From Atrichornis clamosus (taxonomy: Eukaryota; Chordata; Aves; Passeriformes; Menuridae), in contig WBMZ01011673.1 in NCBI GenBank assembly GCA_013400975.1, positions 1-64,000 of the forward strand: a stretch of 64,000 nucleotides of DNA, read 5' to 3'. This document shows positions 25,701 to 36,318 of this stretch, in pieces. Position numbers and translations under genes: made by a program. The notes beneath the pieces are model-generated. The model made no database searches, had not been told where the DNA came from, and saw nothing but the letters and a program-made list of their open reading frames with translations. Numbering within the stretch: the stretch's first letter is position 1; each line of letters opens with the position of its first letter.

Positions 25701-28700
25701 TGTGCAAAACTATGGATCCATTTCATAGAGCAAGAGAATGCATAAAACACTAAGCAACCAAACTTAATGCTACATTTCTGGATGTGTGCCATTCCTTCAG
25801 TTGGGCATGCTGCATTGCTGAGATCTCAGTGACACTGTGTTTAACAAAACCAATTTAAAAAAAAGAAATAAAACCACAGAAAACCCTTTCACCAAAAAGA
25901 AATTTTGTCTTAAGTTTTGATTCTGCATGAAGTCTGGGTATTACCCATTTAAAATGAAGGCGTACTTGGCTTGAGTTTTATTTCAGAAAGTCAAGCTTCA
26001 ACACTAATTTATATTCCCTCTTTTCTGTTTAATAAGTTTTGGGGAAATATGAATAATCCATGATCAAAGAGAGTACAAGTCAAGCGGAAACCTTCAGTTA
26101 AGTTTCATTTGTTTGTTTGTTTGTTTGTTTTAAACAAAAGAAGTGGTTTACTTCATCAGGGCAACATGACTACTGCAGAGTTCAGAGGAAACAGAAAGAT
26201 AACAACCTCCTCCAGAGGGTTAATGTTTGAAATTATGCCACTGCATAGAAATAGAATATACTAGATGACTAAGGAAAGATGCAATGTCCAAGATTATGCA
26301 TCTTCATGCTTAAAAAAAAAAAATTTCTAAGATCTTTCAGTGAAAATCTTAAAAGAAATTAATCAGAAAAAAGTAAATCAGAAATTTGTCTACAAACATA
26401 AAGAAACCTAACATTAAAAATGTAACTATATTCTGATTTCACCAGTCCCTTCCTGGGTCCTCTGAGGTCAGCAGCAGGATTCTTGACTTCCACTTCAGAA
26501 TGTGCTCTTCAATATACAGAAGTATTGGGCTCAATGCAGTAACATTTTTCAACAGAAAAATACTGATACACACTGCAGTACATAGAGTAACAATAATTCA
26601 TGTAAGTATTAACTAACACCTGCCCTAAACATTCTGAGAAATGTTTCTTTATTTCTGAAATGGCCACAACTCCATCTAGACTATATTTAACAATGAACAG
26701 AATAACAGTTTTAATTACAATTTAAGTACAAAACCAAAATAAACACATAAGCAAGATATCTCTTCTTAATAACAAATGAATTCAAAATGCCACTGGCCTT
26801 TAAAAGAGAAATCACGAGCCAAAGTTTCCTTTTAGCAAAATTAATAGCTGAAGATGTTCCTCCAACATGCATCTCTCCTCTCTCCCAGCATTCCAGTTAT
26901 ATGTACATCAGTCCTTCCCTAGTTCCCTTTTCACGACCCCTATCAAGCTGTTCTCTCAGATTTGTCCTCTTTAGTCATTCTGCGACCTAACTCAGGTAAA
27001 TCCCCAGCTGTTCAGTCTCCACATGTATCAACTCTTTGTCTCTCCAGTTTAAAAGTAGGATCTCAAGGGCTACACAATCCATGTCCTCCAAACCTCTCCA
27101 TATTAAACCTGTGATTCTCATGCACTCCCAGCTGTGGTCTCCCTGGCTTTACTTCTTCATGGTACCTGAAGCATTCAGTACTCTGCAAACCATTTCTGCT
27201 GTATTTTGTACAGCACAAGAGAGGTACTTTTTTAAGAAAAACACTGCTGTGGTGATCCCAGCTTCAGTTTGCTCTCCTTCCAGGACAGGAGCAGTGAGGG
27301 GAAAAAAATGGATGGAAGATCAGATTTAACCAGAGCCCTCTAAAATCTCCATCTCCAGATGGTATTTCCATATCACATCATTCCTTCCCAGTCATTCTGG
27401 AAAGGCTTTTTCAGAAAATAATTTCTAGACCCCTTTCTAGCTGACTTGATACAAATTTCAAGCCCCCTCATGCTTGGATACTACTCTTACTAAGAAAAAA
27501 TCAGCTTCCCAGACTCAGGCATTTTTGTTAGCACACCTACAATTCTGTTCAGACAAACTGAATCAGAAGACCTGAACACATCACACGTTCCCACCCAGGC
27601 AAGTCTCTCTTCATTTCCCTAGCAGTGCACAAAGTGTAAAAGAAGAGCTCAGCAAACGCAGCCAAAATTAACAATAAACATGGGACCAACCAAGCTGCAA
27701 TATGTAATCCCTCCAGACTGCTATATTGGCTTTTCTAGACTTCAATAGTAGAGGATTACAGTCAACTCTGGCTTATTGAATGTAATGGAGGGGGCGGAAA
27801 GTTATTTGAATAAAGCCAAAAGATCAATTATTTAAATTACACATAAATTAAACAAAAACTAAGTTAGAGCAGACAAAGGAAATGCTCAAGATGCTCCTGA
27901 TTAAGGAGACCCTGATCCCAAGCTGACAATTTTCCAAAGTGACATGGGTGCCATTCATAATGCAGCCTGCTGCACAGTGAACAAGCTCAGCTGCCTCTGA
28001 ATCCACTTCAGGATAAATCCACCATCTGGGCAATCCACTTAGAGATAACTCAAGAAATAACAGCAACATAGCATTGTCAGCCAGACTCCACAGCTCATAA
28101 ACTCCCATTGAACTTAAAGCTAATGGGATAAGCTTGTAAGCACCAAGATCAGGAATTTTGTTTCTGCCAGAGAAATCTCAGAAGTCTGAGATCCACAAAG
28201 TTCCAATTCAGAAGCCTTTTTTCAATTACTTTTTAGCGAGATCTTTTTCTTCCCCCATCAGCAAGCTAACTTTATTAACTTCCACTACAACAACCCTGAG
28301 CCCTACCTCGTTTTCACAAATGAAGTAAAATACATTAATGCACACTGTACCTCCAGTTGGTAGATGCTCCCACTATATCCCTCAATTTGCTCCGCACTGG
28401 AAAAAAAAAAAATCAAAGCAAATCAAACTTAGTTCTGCAAGTGATAAACATGAGGTTGCCTGGTGTTAAAAGGCACAATCCTCATCCCAGAACAGGAAAA
28501 TTAAGCAAATTCATGCAAATTGCAGCCCAGAAACAAAAGTTTGGCCAAATTCACTGATGCTGTTAGTAGGCATATCACAGTAATGGGTTGAGTAACATGA
28601 TGCTGTAGCTCATTGTATATAGTCAACAAAGAGTGTTTGTTAGTGCAATCAGTCACCTCCAGTGCTAATTAACAGCTGAAAGATAGCATGGAGCAAGATT

Positions 28701-31700
28701 AGACTGAGGATTTTGATGTGAAAATATTACAGCCTAAACACAAACTGTGGAGATAACACAAATCAGAAAGTCAAAGAAGAACTTAAAAGAGAATAGTGCA
28801 GCTGGGAAACATGGAATGAGGAGAATACCAATTAAGTAATCTCACCCACAAAGGCAGACAATATCAGTAGACTGGTTCTTGCCAGCAGAGTTTCATAGCC
28901 CAAAATTTAGCAGTCAAAAAGAACATAGTGTTAAGACACTGAAAACAACTCTATAAAATTTATTCCAGCCCTGTTTGCACTCTCAGAGTTAATACTAGTT
29001 CTGCACAAGTTTTTCCTAAATTTCAAGAATAATCTGCATAAGCAGCTTTTCTACTCTTTCTCAGATGAGATTATTAAGTGTGCCAAGGTCCCATCAAACC
29101 TACCAAACTACTCCATCACTGTTAGGCAGGTGAATGTTGGCTATTTGGAAACACCTGAAAATAAGCAGCAACAATTCTCAAGTTCAGAACAGAAGTTGAG
29201 GATTGTACAGAAGGGATTCCTTGCTTATTTACAAAGATTTTTTATGCAAGGATGGTCAAATATTAGGATGAAATAGGGACACATCAAGGAAGTGTTATCA
29301 AAAAATATCCAAAATGTCCTGGTGAAATTGAAAGAGGCTGCTGGCGAGTCACAAGCTAATCCTTTATCAGACTTGGCATTTTTCAAGCTAAATGCCTGGT
29401 CAGAGTATTCACAGTGATCAGCAAGCTGTCCCATGAATCCTGGAGTGAGCCTAGCCTGATTTCCTAGGATTTAAATCACATTCCACTCTCTGTCAGATCC
29501 ACTCAGCTCTGCTTCCCTTCTCCTCAGTCACGTCAGCTTCCACCCAAGTCCCCCCACACCACTACCACCACCACAATATCCCAAACCTCCCCTTCCTTGT
29601 TCCTTCCCCTGCAGCACTTTCAGCCCCTGTCCCTACATTCCCAGCCTGTTCCTGCTCTGCCTGCCCACTAGACAAGCATCAGCCTGAGCCAGAGGCCAGC
29701 AAGGGAATGTCTGCCAGCCAGCACATAGATCCCAGTGACACACCAACAGCCAGCAAACACCATGGTCTGTGGCTGGCCCCAGCACTAGCTCTGGCACTCT
29801 AACAAACCTCTGACTTGGAAGCCAATATTCACAAAGTTTGTGTAAATATGTTTCTCTTTGAGACTGGTGGCTCATCTATTTCGGCTGACATCAAGCAAGT
29901 GAACTGGAAGGAAAGGGGGACAAGATAGGCAGACAAAGACAAAATAAAATAGATTGCTTAGGCCTCATTTCTTTATGAGATTAGGCTAAAAACATGTTTT
30001 GAAATTAGAAGACTTCTACTATTAGTTTTAAGAACAAAAAAAATTTCAATGAAAGAACCTGATTGAAAATCTTAAGAGTTGACTTCTTTTGGAAACAGGA
30101 AGGTCTGATTCTTTTATTCTTAAGCAGCAGCAGGCTTGCTTAAAGAATAGGTACTCCTTTCTCGTTACTCACACTCCACCTGTGAAGCTGCCATAGCATG
30201 CATTTGATCAACCAGTGTTAGCTGAAACACTGTTACAGCTTCCAAAACACAAAACCTCAATTTTTCAAGTGTGTAGACTGTGCTGGGATGGAGGGGGAAT
30301 AAACAGCACCTTGTTTAAAATAACTTCATCTTCCTTTTCAACTCTAAAGAGATAAAAAGCTCTGAAAAAGAAAATCTTGTGTCCAAACCTGCAGAAATGT
30401 ATGTAAGATGTTAGTCCCATTTCATACTCCTGATTTCAATTTTGGGCATACAAATAAATAATTGCCAGGCTGAGAACACATAAAATTTTATCTTAACAAT
30501 AAAAGGGGCAAAGTGTAAAGTGTATCTAAAATGTTGCCAAGCTAAATGTAGTCCATTTTACGGCTCATAAGTATATAGTTTTGCTGGTTTTCTTCTTTTT
30601 CTCCCTAGGAAGACTATATTGCTCTTCTGGATATTAGTTCTCTTACAACAGAAATATAAATTAATAAGCACAAAAATCTGTAAGCTATTTCTCTTCTTAT
30701 TTGACAAATGTCTTAAATGTGCAAAACAGTTACAGCAAATGGGACTTATCCATCATTATCATGTTGCCTATTTCACAGTCTCTCCTAAACTGTAATCAGT
30801 GGATCATTAATGCCAGAGCAGCAGGGTCTGAATTTATTTGCACTGTGCTGTGGAAAAGGACACGAGGAGGGCAGCTGGACAAGATCACTGCATTCGTCTC
30901 TACCAGTGAGATCCGTGCCCCTTGTGCTGGTGCCTTCCCAGGCTGCATCCAGGGTCAGGTAGACCACCAGTTTTGGTTTAGAGCTTGGTCTGGACTTAGG
31001 TGAAAGGTGAAGATTCAAATGTCTAAAATGAAGCCAAGTACAGCAGGAGCTGCTACCATGAAAGATTTTGTATCCCACAAGCCTCTTAGAAACATATTAT
31101 CCAGCACGGCAGGACAAACAGAGTGTGCTGACAGAGATCTAGCGCAACAACACCACCACAGGTAAGATCAGGGCCATTCACCAAAGGCAAAGAGGCTTTA
31201 AGCAAGTCAACAGAGAAGAAGAATAATGGCATTTCATTTTTCATCAATGCTAAAGTAAGGAAAAACAGTAGCTGAGTAAGTTTAGTGTTATAGCAAATAT
31301 TTTAATATGTACAAATTACCACAACACACCATTATTCACATGAATGGGTGACTGTCCTGTGGAGTACAAAACACAGATTAGATTAACAATTTAAAGAAAC
31401 AATTCAATTTACATCAGTAAGGAGTTACTTGATTATTCTACCTCCTTCAGTTCCACTTAGGCACATATTCCTTGATTTTAATAACTACAGGCCACCCATC
31501 CTTGCCTGATTTACAGTCAGTATCTTTTTGTTTTCGGCTCAGTTTGTTGTTTCCATTCAAGCCATATTTCTAGTTCCTTGTCTACTGACTCTGTATGGTA
31601 TCTGCCTGAAGTGTAATTCCAAACAGTTTTGCAAACCTGGTGCTACCATGTACTGTTGACAAACACTGCTAACTTTGGAAAGAGTATCTGGAGCATGTTT

Positions 31701-34359
31701 CAGGATAAGAGTTATTTCAGAGGAAACTTCCAAAGTCCTGCTTCGTGTAGCCTTTGGGAGAACCATGGAAGAAGTGAGGGCATTCACCACTGGAACTCAA
31801 AGTTGGCAGGAAGCATGTGAAAAGCTCGTAAGAAAAAGTATTTGGTGTTTTCTGAAAGCATGGATACCAAATTCCATGGAAGGAAAATAGTTTACACATC
31901 AGCAAAACTTGGAATTTGAACAATTTTGAAACAGAATCTCAAATGTTTACAGTTATTGTAGTACACAAAATATTAGTACCCCTTGGAGTACCAGTATGGC
32001 CTCACTGCTTCATTACTTTTACTGGCCTTCTAGGTGGTATCATTATCAAATATCCAAATAAACAAGCAGGGCAAATTGCAAGTATGCAATATCCTGTATC
32101 CTTGCTTCTCTCCTTTAAACTCCTAAATTACCATTTACTAACAACATGAAAATAAGTTCTCTAACAACAAATAACCCTCAGTTTCTCTTTCACTGGATAA
32201 CCAGTAACTACTGGTGACTTTTGTTTAGAGAATGAAGGAGAAAAGAGCTCAAAACCAAGCAGAACTCCATGAAGGAATTGTTTGGACTGGGCTCCAGCCT
32301 TTTTCCTCTTGCCCTTTTCTCAGTACAAGGGATTAGAATGCAAGAAGACTTTTTTAAAAGCCTCTGAAACAGGAATATTATGGTTTATTACTACTAGAGC
32401 ACTGAAACAATCTTTCAACACAAAGCTCTATTGACAAGAGCAATTCCACAAGGCAGTGCTGCTTATCCGATTAAAAGATTTCTCTAAGTTTACCAAATTA
32501 ACTGTAGAGACACATTAAAAGTTCTGTAAGACATTATTTCCACTCAGTTGCCCCACTTCTTGGCCAGTCTCACTGTACCTGTTGTACTACATTGACCTTC
32601 TATCAAGAGCCAAGCCGAGCAGCAGTTATCCTGCCAGAAAAGAACCATGCACTCTTCCCAGGCTGAAGAACAAGAGGAGCCTCTAAATCTGCAACTTCAA
32701 TAATTGCACATATTTGTGCCATTAGCCTCCACACACACAGTGATTTCTGCTGCTTCCTAAACACTTATACCATGAGCTAACAGTCAAGGCATGCTCATTA
32801 TCCAAACCTTATTAATACATGAAGGGACACCACCTGAAAGAATAAACTCCTTAGTAACATCATTAACTCTTCTGGAGTACAGCCATTTACTTTACCTTCA
32901 GACATGTCAGGAAGCACTGGGGAGCCACTAGTCCCAGAAGTGAGTGTCCTAGCCAGAACAGAAGGAAGCTTCCTCATGATGCACAGCCTATAGGCAGAGT
33001 AGAAGAATTTAGTGTCATTAAAAATAATCCCATGAAAATAATTTAGGATTTAATTTTTGAATGATACTGATAACTTCAGAAACACCACTCCTTATTTTCA
33101 GCTTGATTTTTAGAACTAGATACAATCAGTACAACAGTTCCAAGACAGTTGAAATTCCAAGTGACACCTACACTTATCTGAAAACAGGAAGGAAGATTGA
33201 TTCACTGGCAGCAACTGCTCTCTTCACTGACTATTCAGATGCCCTGAGACAACCAACTTAGGCCAAACACCAGCTTCCACCCTATAGCATCTTAACATAG
33301 ATGGGGTCCACGTGCATCTAGGAAATCATCCCTGACCCTAACCAAACACTTCTCCTGCACTTGGCTGGTGTGCATGGCAGTGGAAGGAATATCCCAAGAA
33401 GGATTTCACAAGGTCTCACACATAGTCCCATTCAGCTATGCCTAGTCTTCTCCTCCATGGCTTAGTACTGCAGCAACCCAAAAAATCCTAAAGTGCAGGA
33501 TATAATCCTCTTAGCCATTAAGCAAGAGGGGACAACCATTAAACCCTTCAGAGAATGTAATCCATCCACAATTCACTAAGTGTTCTACCAGGTAGTAGCC
33601 AGTGCTATTCCACCAGACAAGTAAAACTGTGGCAACACAAAAACACACAGAGGGTGGGTAAAACCCCTTGTGATAGTTCAGAGCATTGTCCTGACAAGGA
33701 ATATGGATTGCTGGTCCCTTACTTTTCTTCTGCTGGGACTGGGGTTTCACCTCTGAAAAGAAAAAGTGGCAGGTCCTCAAGAAACAGCAGAAAAGCCAGG
33801 CCATTCACACATCTCTCTGTCTCTCTCCATGTGTATCTCCACTTTTCTATCATGTACACACAAGCTTTCTCTGTCTGCAGGTACGCCTTACATACTTAAA
33901 GACAGTAAAAAGGAAAATATACAAAAAAAACTCAGAAGGCAGCAGAGTCCCGGATGCTGCAGGAATGACGTGAATGGCAATGGTGAAATGCCTCTGTAGC
34001 TGCTGCAGCCTCTGGACTCTGTATCTCAGGGGACAGTCAGCAAACGCCTTCCCGATCCAGCCGCACCCCGCAGGGCCTCCTCCCGCCGGGTGCCCCACAC
34101 CGGCCCAGAGCAGCCACGCCCGGGGCCGCGCTGCCCGCGGCGCTGCTCAAGTTTCGGGGTGCCCCGCCCTGACCGCGCCCCGAGCCCCTCATTGCGGAGC
34201 GCGGCGCGGGGGTCGGGGCACGGCCCGCCTGCCCAGGCCCGGCCCCACCGGGGGCACCACCGCCTCCGCCCCTCAGCGAGCGCCGTCTTCCCCGGCCGCC
34301 ATTCCCCACCCGGGCCAGGCCCGGAGGTCTCGGGGGCCGCCTTACCGGGTGGGCAGCAT
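13699..34359 (-). CDS. ACOT9: Acyl-CoA thioesterase 9, complete CDS in 15 exons (425 aa)
   Basis: Coding exons, in transcript order (reverse strand): 34346-34359, 32896-32987, 28351-28396, 24586-24756, 24456-24493, 22332-22415, 21642-21745, 20128-20201, 18231-18298, 17182-17293, 16038-16128, 15184-15269, 14353-14440, 14015-14165, 13699-13757. They total 1278 nt with every phase matching. ACOT9 is a mitochondrial thioesterase hydrolysing acyl-CoA to free acid and CoA. The protein has a basic N-terminus without early acidic residues (mitochondrial targeting), a first hotdog domain (about 95-230, with FGRILEDLDSLGVLICYTH at 109-127 and VSWVGKTSMEV in exon 7), and a second hotdog domain (about 290-420, with IFGGFLMRKAFE at 306-317). 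This is close to the human 439 aa. The C-terminal tail is shorter and different from human. Introns 10 and 14 need GC donors. The start in exon 1 is preferred because it continues in frame; an alternative AUG is Met9 in exon 2 (32975-32977). Confidence 0.95.
14015..14165 (-). CDS. ACOT9: ACOT9 coding exon 14 (GC donor)
   Basis: After ACTGTGTAG. Encodes VCYTEKNYIQIRVHSEVYNA, then REHHTTNTFHFTFISENEVP and QVVPKTYG. The boundary demanded by exon 15 phase is GGAG|GCAAGT (GC at 14014-14013), a full match to the GC-donor consensus. The nearest GT would shift the frame. Confidence 0.93.
14353..14440 (-). CDS. ACOT9: ACOT9 coding exon 13
   Basis: Between CTTCCTCAG and GTAGGA. Encodes GSRPFIVSVDDIMFQKPVEV and GSLLLLSGQ. 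Confidence 0.96.
15184..15269 (-). CDS. ACOT9: ACOT9 coding exon 12
   Basis: Between CTATGTACAG and GTGAGT. Encodes ERNIFNRIFGGFLMRKAFEL and GWATACSYG, the hotdog-helix motif of domain 2. Confidence 0.96.
15690..15996 (-). mobile_element. CR1 LINE fragment in ACOT9 intron 11
   Basis: Reverse-orientation CR1 3' part: starts with the complement of the 3' end (CATAGAGTGAGTTGGGTTGA, AAGGGACCTTAAAGACCATC) and runs through GGATGGGGCATCCACAAATT and CAACCTGTGCCAGTGCCTCA. It is 5' truncated and lies in the same orientation as ACOT9. Confidence 0.9.
16038..16128 (-). CDS. ACOT9: ACOT9 coding exon 11
   Basis: After CTTCCAAAG and before GTATTT. Encodes TVSFRSRKLPPNSVWMEDAK and LKGLQICHPQ, the start of the second hotdog domain. 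Confidence 0.96.
17182..17293 (-). CDS. ACOT9: ACOT9 coding exon 10 (GC donor)
   Basis: After AATATTTAG. Encodes SNKLKRTAFSTASLLKMAPT, then AEERNIVHDIFLNTLDT and part of Arg. The matching-phase boundary is followed by GCAAGA, not GT (17181-17180). A GT donor 15 nt downstream would add five codons (QERKG) and stay in frame. Confidence 0.9.
18231..18298 (-). CDS. ACOT9: ACOT9 coding exon 9
   Basis: Between TGTCTATAG and GTATGT. Encodes PAFVNPIIPESPEEEEIF and KQGE, the acidic inter-domain linker. Confidence 0.94.
18967..18980. repeat. Short (AC)n run
   Basis: About six AC units in ACOT9 intron 8, flanked by ACAA-rich sequence. Confidence 0.85.
20128..20201 (-). CDS. ACOT9: ACOT9 coding exon 8
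   Basis: Between CTCTTTTAG and GTAATT. Encodes LHDGDYSPVLDATFVMVARD and PENKR, the last strands of domain 1. Confidence 0.95.
20655..20995 (-). mobile_element. CR1 LINE fragment in ACOT9 intron 7
   Basis: Starts with the complemented octamers CACAGAATCATAGAATCACA, then GGGTTAGAAGGGACC, GGGATGAGGCATCCACAGCT and CAACCTGTTCCAGGACCTCA. It ends in GTGGCTCTCCTCTGGACTCA. About 340 bp, with a well preserved 3' end. Confidence 0.92.
21642..21745 (-). CDS. ACOT9: ACOT9 coding exon 7
   Basis: Between GTCTTGTAG and GTTAGT. Encodes NLCKKIIYPDCDIKFTG, then NVSWVGKTSMEVRMHMLQ, the strongly conserved core of domain 1. Confidence 0.96.
22332..22415 (-). CDS. ACOT9: ACOT9 coding exon 6
   Basis: Between ATCTCTCCACAG and GTAAGT. 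Encodes VLICYTHTKQEMQPRSPLS and IVTALVDKI of hotdog domain 1. Confidence 0.95.
23098..23165 (+). mobile_element. CR1 LINE 3' scrap in ACOT9 intron 5
   Basis: Contains GAACTTGATGATCCTTGTGG and GTCCCTTCCAACTCAG followed by TTTTGTGATCTCTG. About 65 bp of CR1 3' end, in plus orientation, antisense to ACOT9. Confidence 0.78.
24456..24493 (-). CDS. ACOT9: ACOT9 coding exon 5
   Basis: A 38-nt exon separated from exon 4 by an intron of only 92 nt. Encodes FGRILEDLDSLG, the hotdog-helix motif of domain 1. Acceptor TATTACAG, donor GTATGT. Confidence 0.95.
24586..24756 (-). CDS. ACOT9: ACOT9 coding exon 4
   Basis: The largest exon (171 nt), between ATTTCCAG and GTAACA. Encodes DHVQAMQERKALHTLLAKR, then LPPRRMKDSYLEVILPLG and REKYLNVHNSVR, leading into the first hotdog domain. 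Confidence 0.97.
26108..26131. repeat. (GTTT)n microsatellite
   Basis: Five to six perfect tetranucleotide GTTT units in ACOT9 intron 3. Confidence 0.9.
28351..28396 (-). CDS. ACOT9: ACOT9 coding exon 3
   Basis: A 46-nt exon between TTTTTCCAG and GTACAG. Encodes VRSKLRDIVGASTNWR, nearly identical to the human segment. Confidence 0.95.
32896..32987 (-). CDS. ACOT9: ACOT9 coding exon 2 (targeting peptide)
   Basis: Begins after CTGCCTATAG and ends at GTAAAG. Encodes RLCIMRKLPSVLARTLTSG and a Ser/Pro-rich linker: basic, hydroxylated and free of early acidic residues, as expected of a mitochondrial presequence. The RLC segment resembles the human N-terminus. Confidence 0.82.
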
Positions 34360-34700
34360 GGTGCTCGCCGAGATCGGGGCCGTCACAGCGGGGCCGCGCC
34401 TGCCCCAGGCACGCGGTCCTTCCGCACCAGCGACTCGCGGCTCGCCGCGCACAGAGCGGGCTCCGGGCTGCTCACAAGTGCAGCCCTCGCCCTGCCCACC
34501 CCAGGATTCCCGGGCGGCACCTCCCGGCCCCGGCCTGCCCCGTGTCCCTGTGCCCTCGCAGCGCGGCCGCTCCCCGGGGCGGAGGTTGGGGCCGGACACC
34601 GTTAGTCGTCGGGCGGGCCCGGCAGAGCGGGCGGGCCGGGACTTGCTGTTAATAGACACCGTGGTTTTTTATTTTTAAAGCTCCGTTTATTCACTGTGCC
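34020..34700 (-). promoter_or_regulatory. ACOT9: ACOT9 CpG-island promoter
   Basis: CpG-dense block surrounding ACOT9 exon 1, with GC-box-like GGGGCGGG-type runs and no TATA box in view. The transcription start should lie to the right of 34359. The long open frames read here on both strands are an effect of base composition. Confidence 0.75.
34346..34359 (-). CDS. ACOT9: ACOT9 coding exon 1
   Basis: Encodes only MLPT plus two bases of Arg5, with a GTAAGG donor, inside the CpG island. The frame stays open upstream, so the start is not forced by a stop. Met9 in exon 2 is the alternative start. Confidence 0.7.
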
Positions 34701-34829
34701 GTGAGGAAGACGGGCTGGCGGCTTACAGCTGGGCGCTGTGCCCGGAGCCCCGAGGCCGCTCCGCGAGCCGGCACACGGCCGTGGGGGTACGCAGCCTCCT
34801 GCCCCCGCCCGTCACTGGGTGGCACTGTG

Positions 34830-35222
34830 AGGGAAGGTAATTGAGAACCTCGGAATTTTCTAAGGAGGAAAGGCTAAAGATCTTACAGAGTGACGTTATC
34901 GCTCTCTGCAACTCCCTGAAAGGAGGGTGTAGCCAGGTGGGCCTTTTCTACCAGGCAGCCAGCGACAGGATGAGAGAACATAGTCGTAAGATGCACCAGG
35001 GGAGACTTAGGTTGGACATTAGGTGGAATTTCTTCACAGAATGGGTGATTAGACATTGGAATGGACTATCCAGGGATGATGTGGAATCACTGTCCCAGGA
35101 GATGTTTAAAGAAAGACTGGGCGTGGTACTCAGTGCCATGGTCTAGTTGACACGGTGGTGTTCAGTCACAGGTTGGACTCCATGGTCTCAGAGGTCTTTC
35201 CAACCTAATTGATTCTGTGAAA
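34830..35222 (+). mobile_element. CR1 LINE copy next to the ACOT9 promoter
   Basis: About 390 bp in plus orientation with GGAGACTTAGGTTGGACATT, GGAATTTCTTCACAGAATGG, GGATGATGTGGAATC and the 3' end CAGGTTGGACTCCATGGTCT / TTTCCAACCTAATTGATTCTG. A 101-codon frame (34841-35146) inside it is CR1-derived read-through, not a host gene. It starts within about 130 bp of the CpG island. Confidence 0.92.
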
Positions 35223-36175
35223 CACAGCTGTGTTAAATGAGCCATGTGCTTTGCACAGTAGAATAATCAACAAATTCAATTAATCAGAATTATTTTTATT
35301 CCTGGGAGCTGAAGAAACTTAGAGCAGAGAGGACACTGGGCCTGCGCTGGGGTGTGTGCCTGAGGGGCAGCCCTGCTCTGCACCACAACACTGCAGAGCC
35401 TGTAAGGACCTGAGCACTTGCCATAAGCGTGTCTGCACCTCCCGGGGACTTGGATATATACAGGTGTCCAGGTGCAGCCTGTGGCTTCCACACCAACCAG
35501 AATGTATACAGTTCTCACTGGCCATTTCAACTTGACAGCAAAACAGTGCATACAAGAGGTGCAAGTTAGCAATGAAGTTTTTAAAAACACCTTGCTAAAC
35601 ACTTAGCAAAGACACCAGCGAGATTGGATGAGGATACAAGGAAACGTGTTCTGGCAAACAAAGAACATTAACTAGATTATTTGTTACTTGTAAGGGTAAC
35701 ACCTGATCAGTCTGTTACCTTCTTTTTGATAGATTGGTTCTAAACAAGCAAAAGTAAGGCTATGTGCATTTAAAAAGAGGATTGGTGTCTTTTTTATATG
35801 AGACTTGTGATAGCTTGCAGTTTTGAATTGATTGATGTTTTGAAAGACCAAGAGACTGGAGTTGAGTGCTTTGCACACCAAGCAAAACTACTTGGAACTG
35901 ACTCTTGCTTCTAGCACAGCTTTTCTGTGGTGGATGTGGTGCAAGCTCTTCCCTGCTGTTCCATGACTGCACAACCAGGCACAACCAGGAGGCCTGGCAA
36001 GTGAGCCTTGTTCGTGGAGGAGGCCGTGAGCAGGACAGTGGCAGAATGGCAGAATAGAGGAAAGGCTCCTCTCAGCCAGCCCACACCCCAAACATCTTAC
36101 AAGTCCAGGCCCCAGCTACAGCCCTTGTATTTGCCAGCCCAGCCTGCCACACGCCTCTTGAAACATGACCATACC
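35223..36175. other. Intergenic, nothing recognised
   Basis: Unique sequence between two CR1 copies. No coding exon, RNA gene or repeat is recognised. Confidence 0.6.
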
Positions 36176-36318
36176 TTGACCAGCACTGTGGGTCTGAAAG
36201 TGTTCAAGGCCAGGTTGGACAGAACTTAGAGCAACCAGGTCTAGTGAAAAGTATCCCTGCCCAGGAAATTGAAACTAGATCGTCTTTAAAGCCCCTTCCA
36301 ACTCAAACCATTCTGTGA
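36176..36318 (+). mobile_element. CR1 LINE 3' fragment
   Basis: Contains GAAAGTGTTCAAGGCCAGGT TGGACAG and the 3' end CCCCTTCCAACTCAAACCAT TCTGTGATG. About 140 bp, plus orientation. Confidence 0.88.

Larger units (their letters stand above)
13758..34345 (-). other. ACOT9: ACOT9 introns 1-14
   Basis: Intron lengths from 5' to 3' of the transcript: 1358, 4499, 3594, 92, 2040, 586, 1440, 1829, 937, 1053, 768, 743, 187 and 257 nt. Twelve are GT-AG; introns 10 and 14 look like GC-AG. CR1 fragments sit in introns 5, 7 and 11. The two large introns (2 and 3, 24.8-32.9 kb) hold no recognisable gene or transposon, only a (GTTT)n run at about 26108-26131 and long AT-rich unique sequence. Confidence 0.85.

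Noticed and set aside
34342..34659. In-frame upstream extension of ACOT9 (about 100 codons)
   Set aside because: The frame is open through the CpG island, but the product is low complexity and unlike ACOT9, and the normal start gives a good mitochondrial presequence.
33974..34678. 234-codon open frame on the plus strand
   Set aside because: Antisense to ACOT9 exon 1 inside the CpG island, proline/arginine/glycine-rich low-complexity product, overlapped by several equally open frames.
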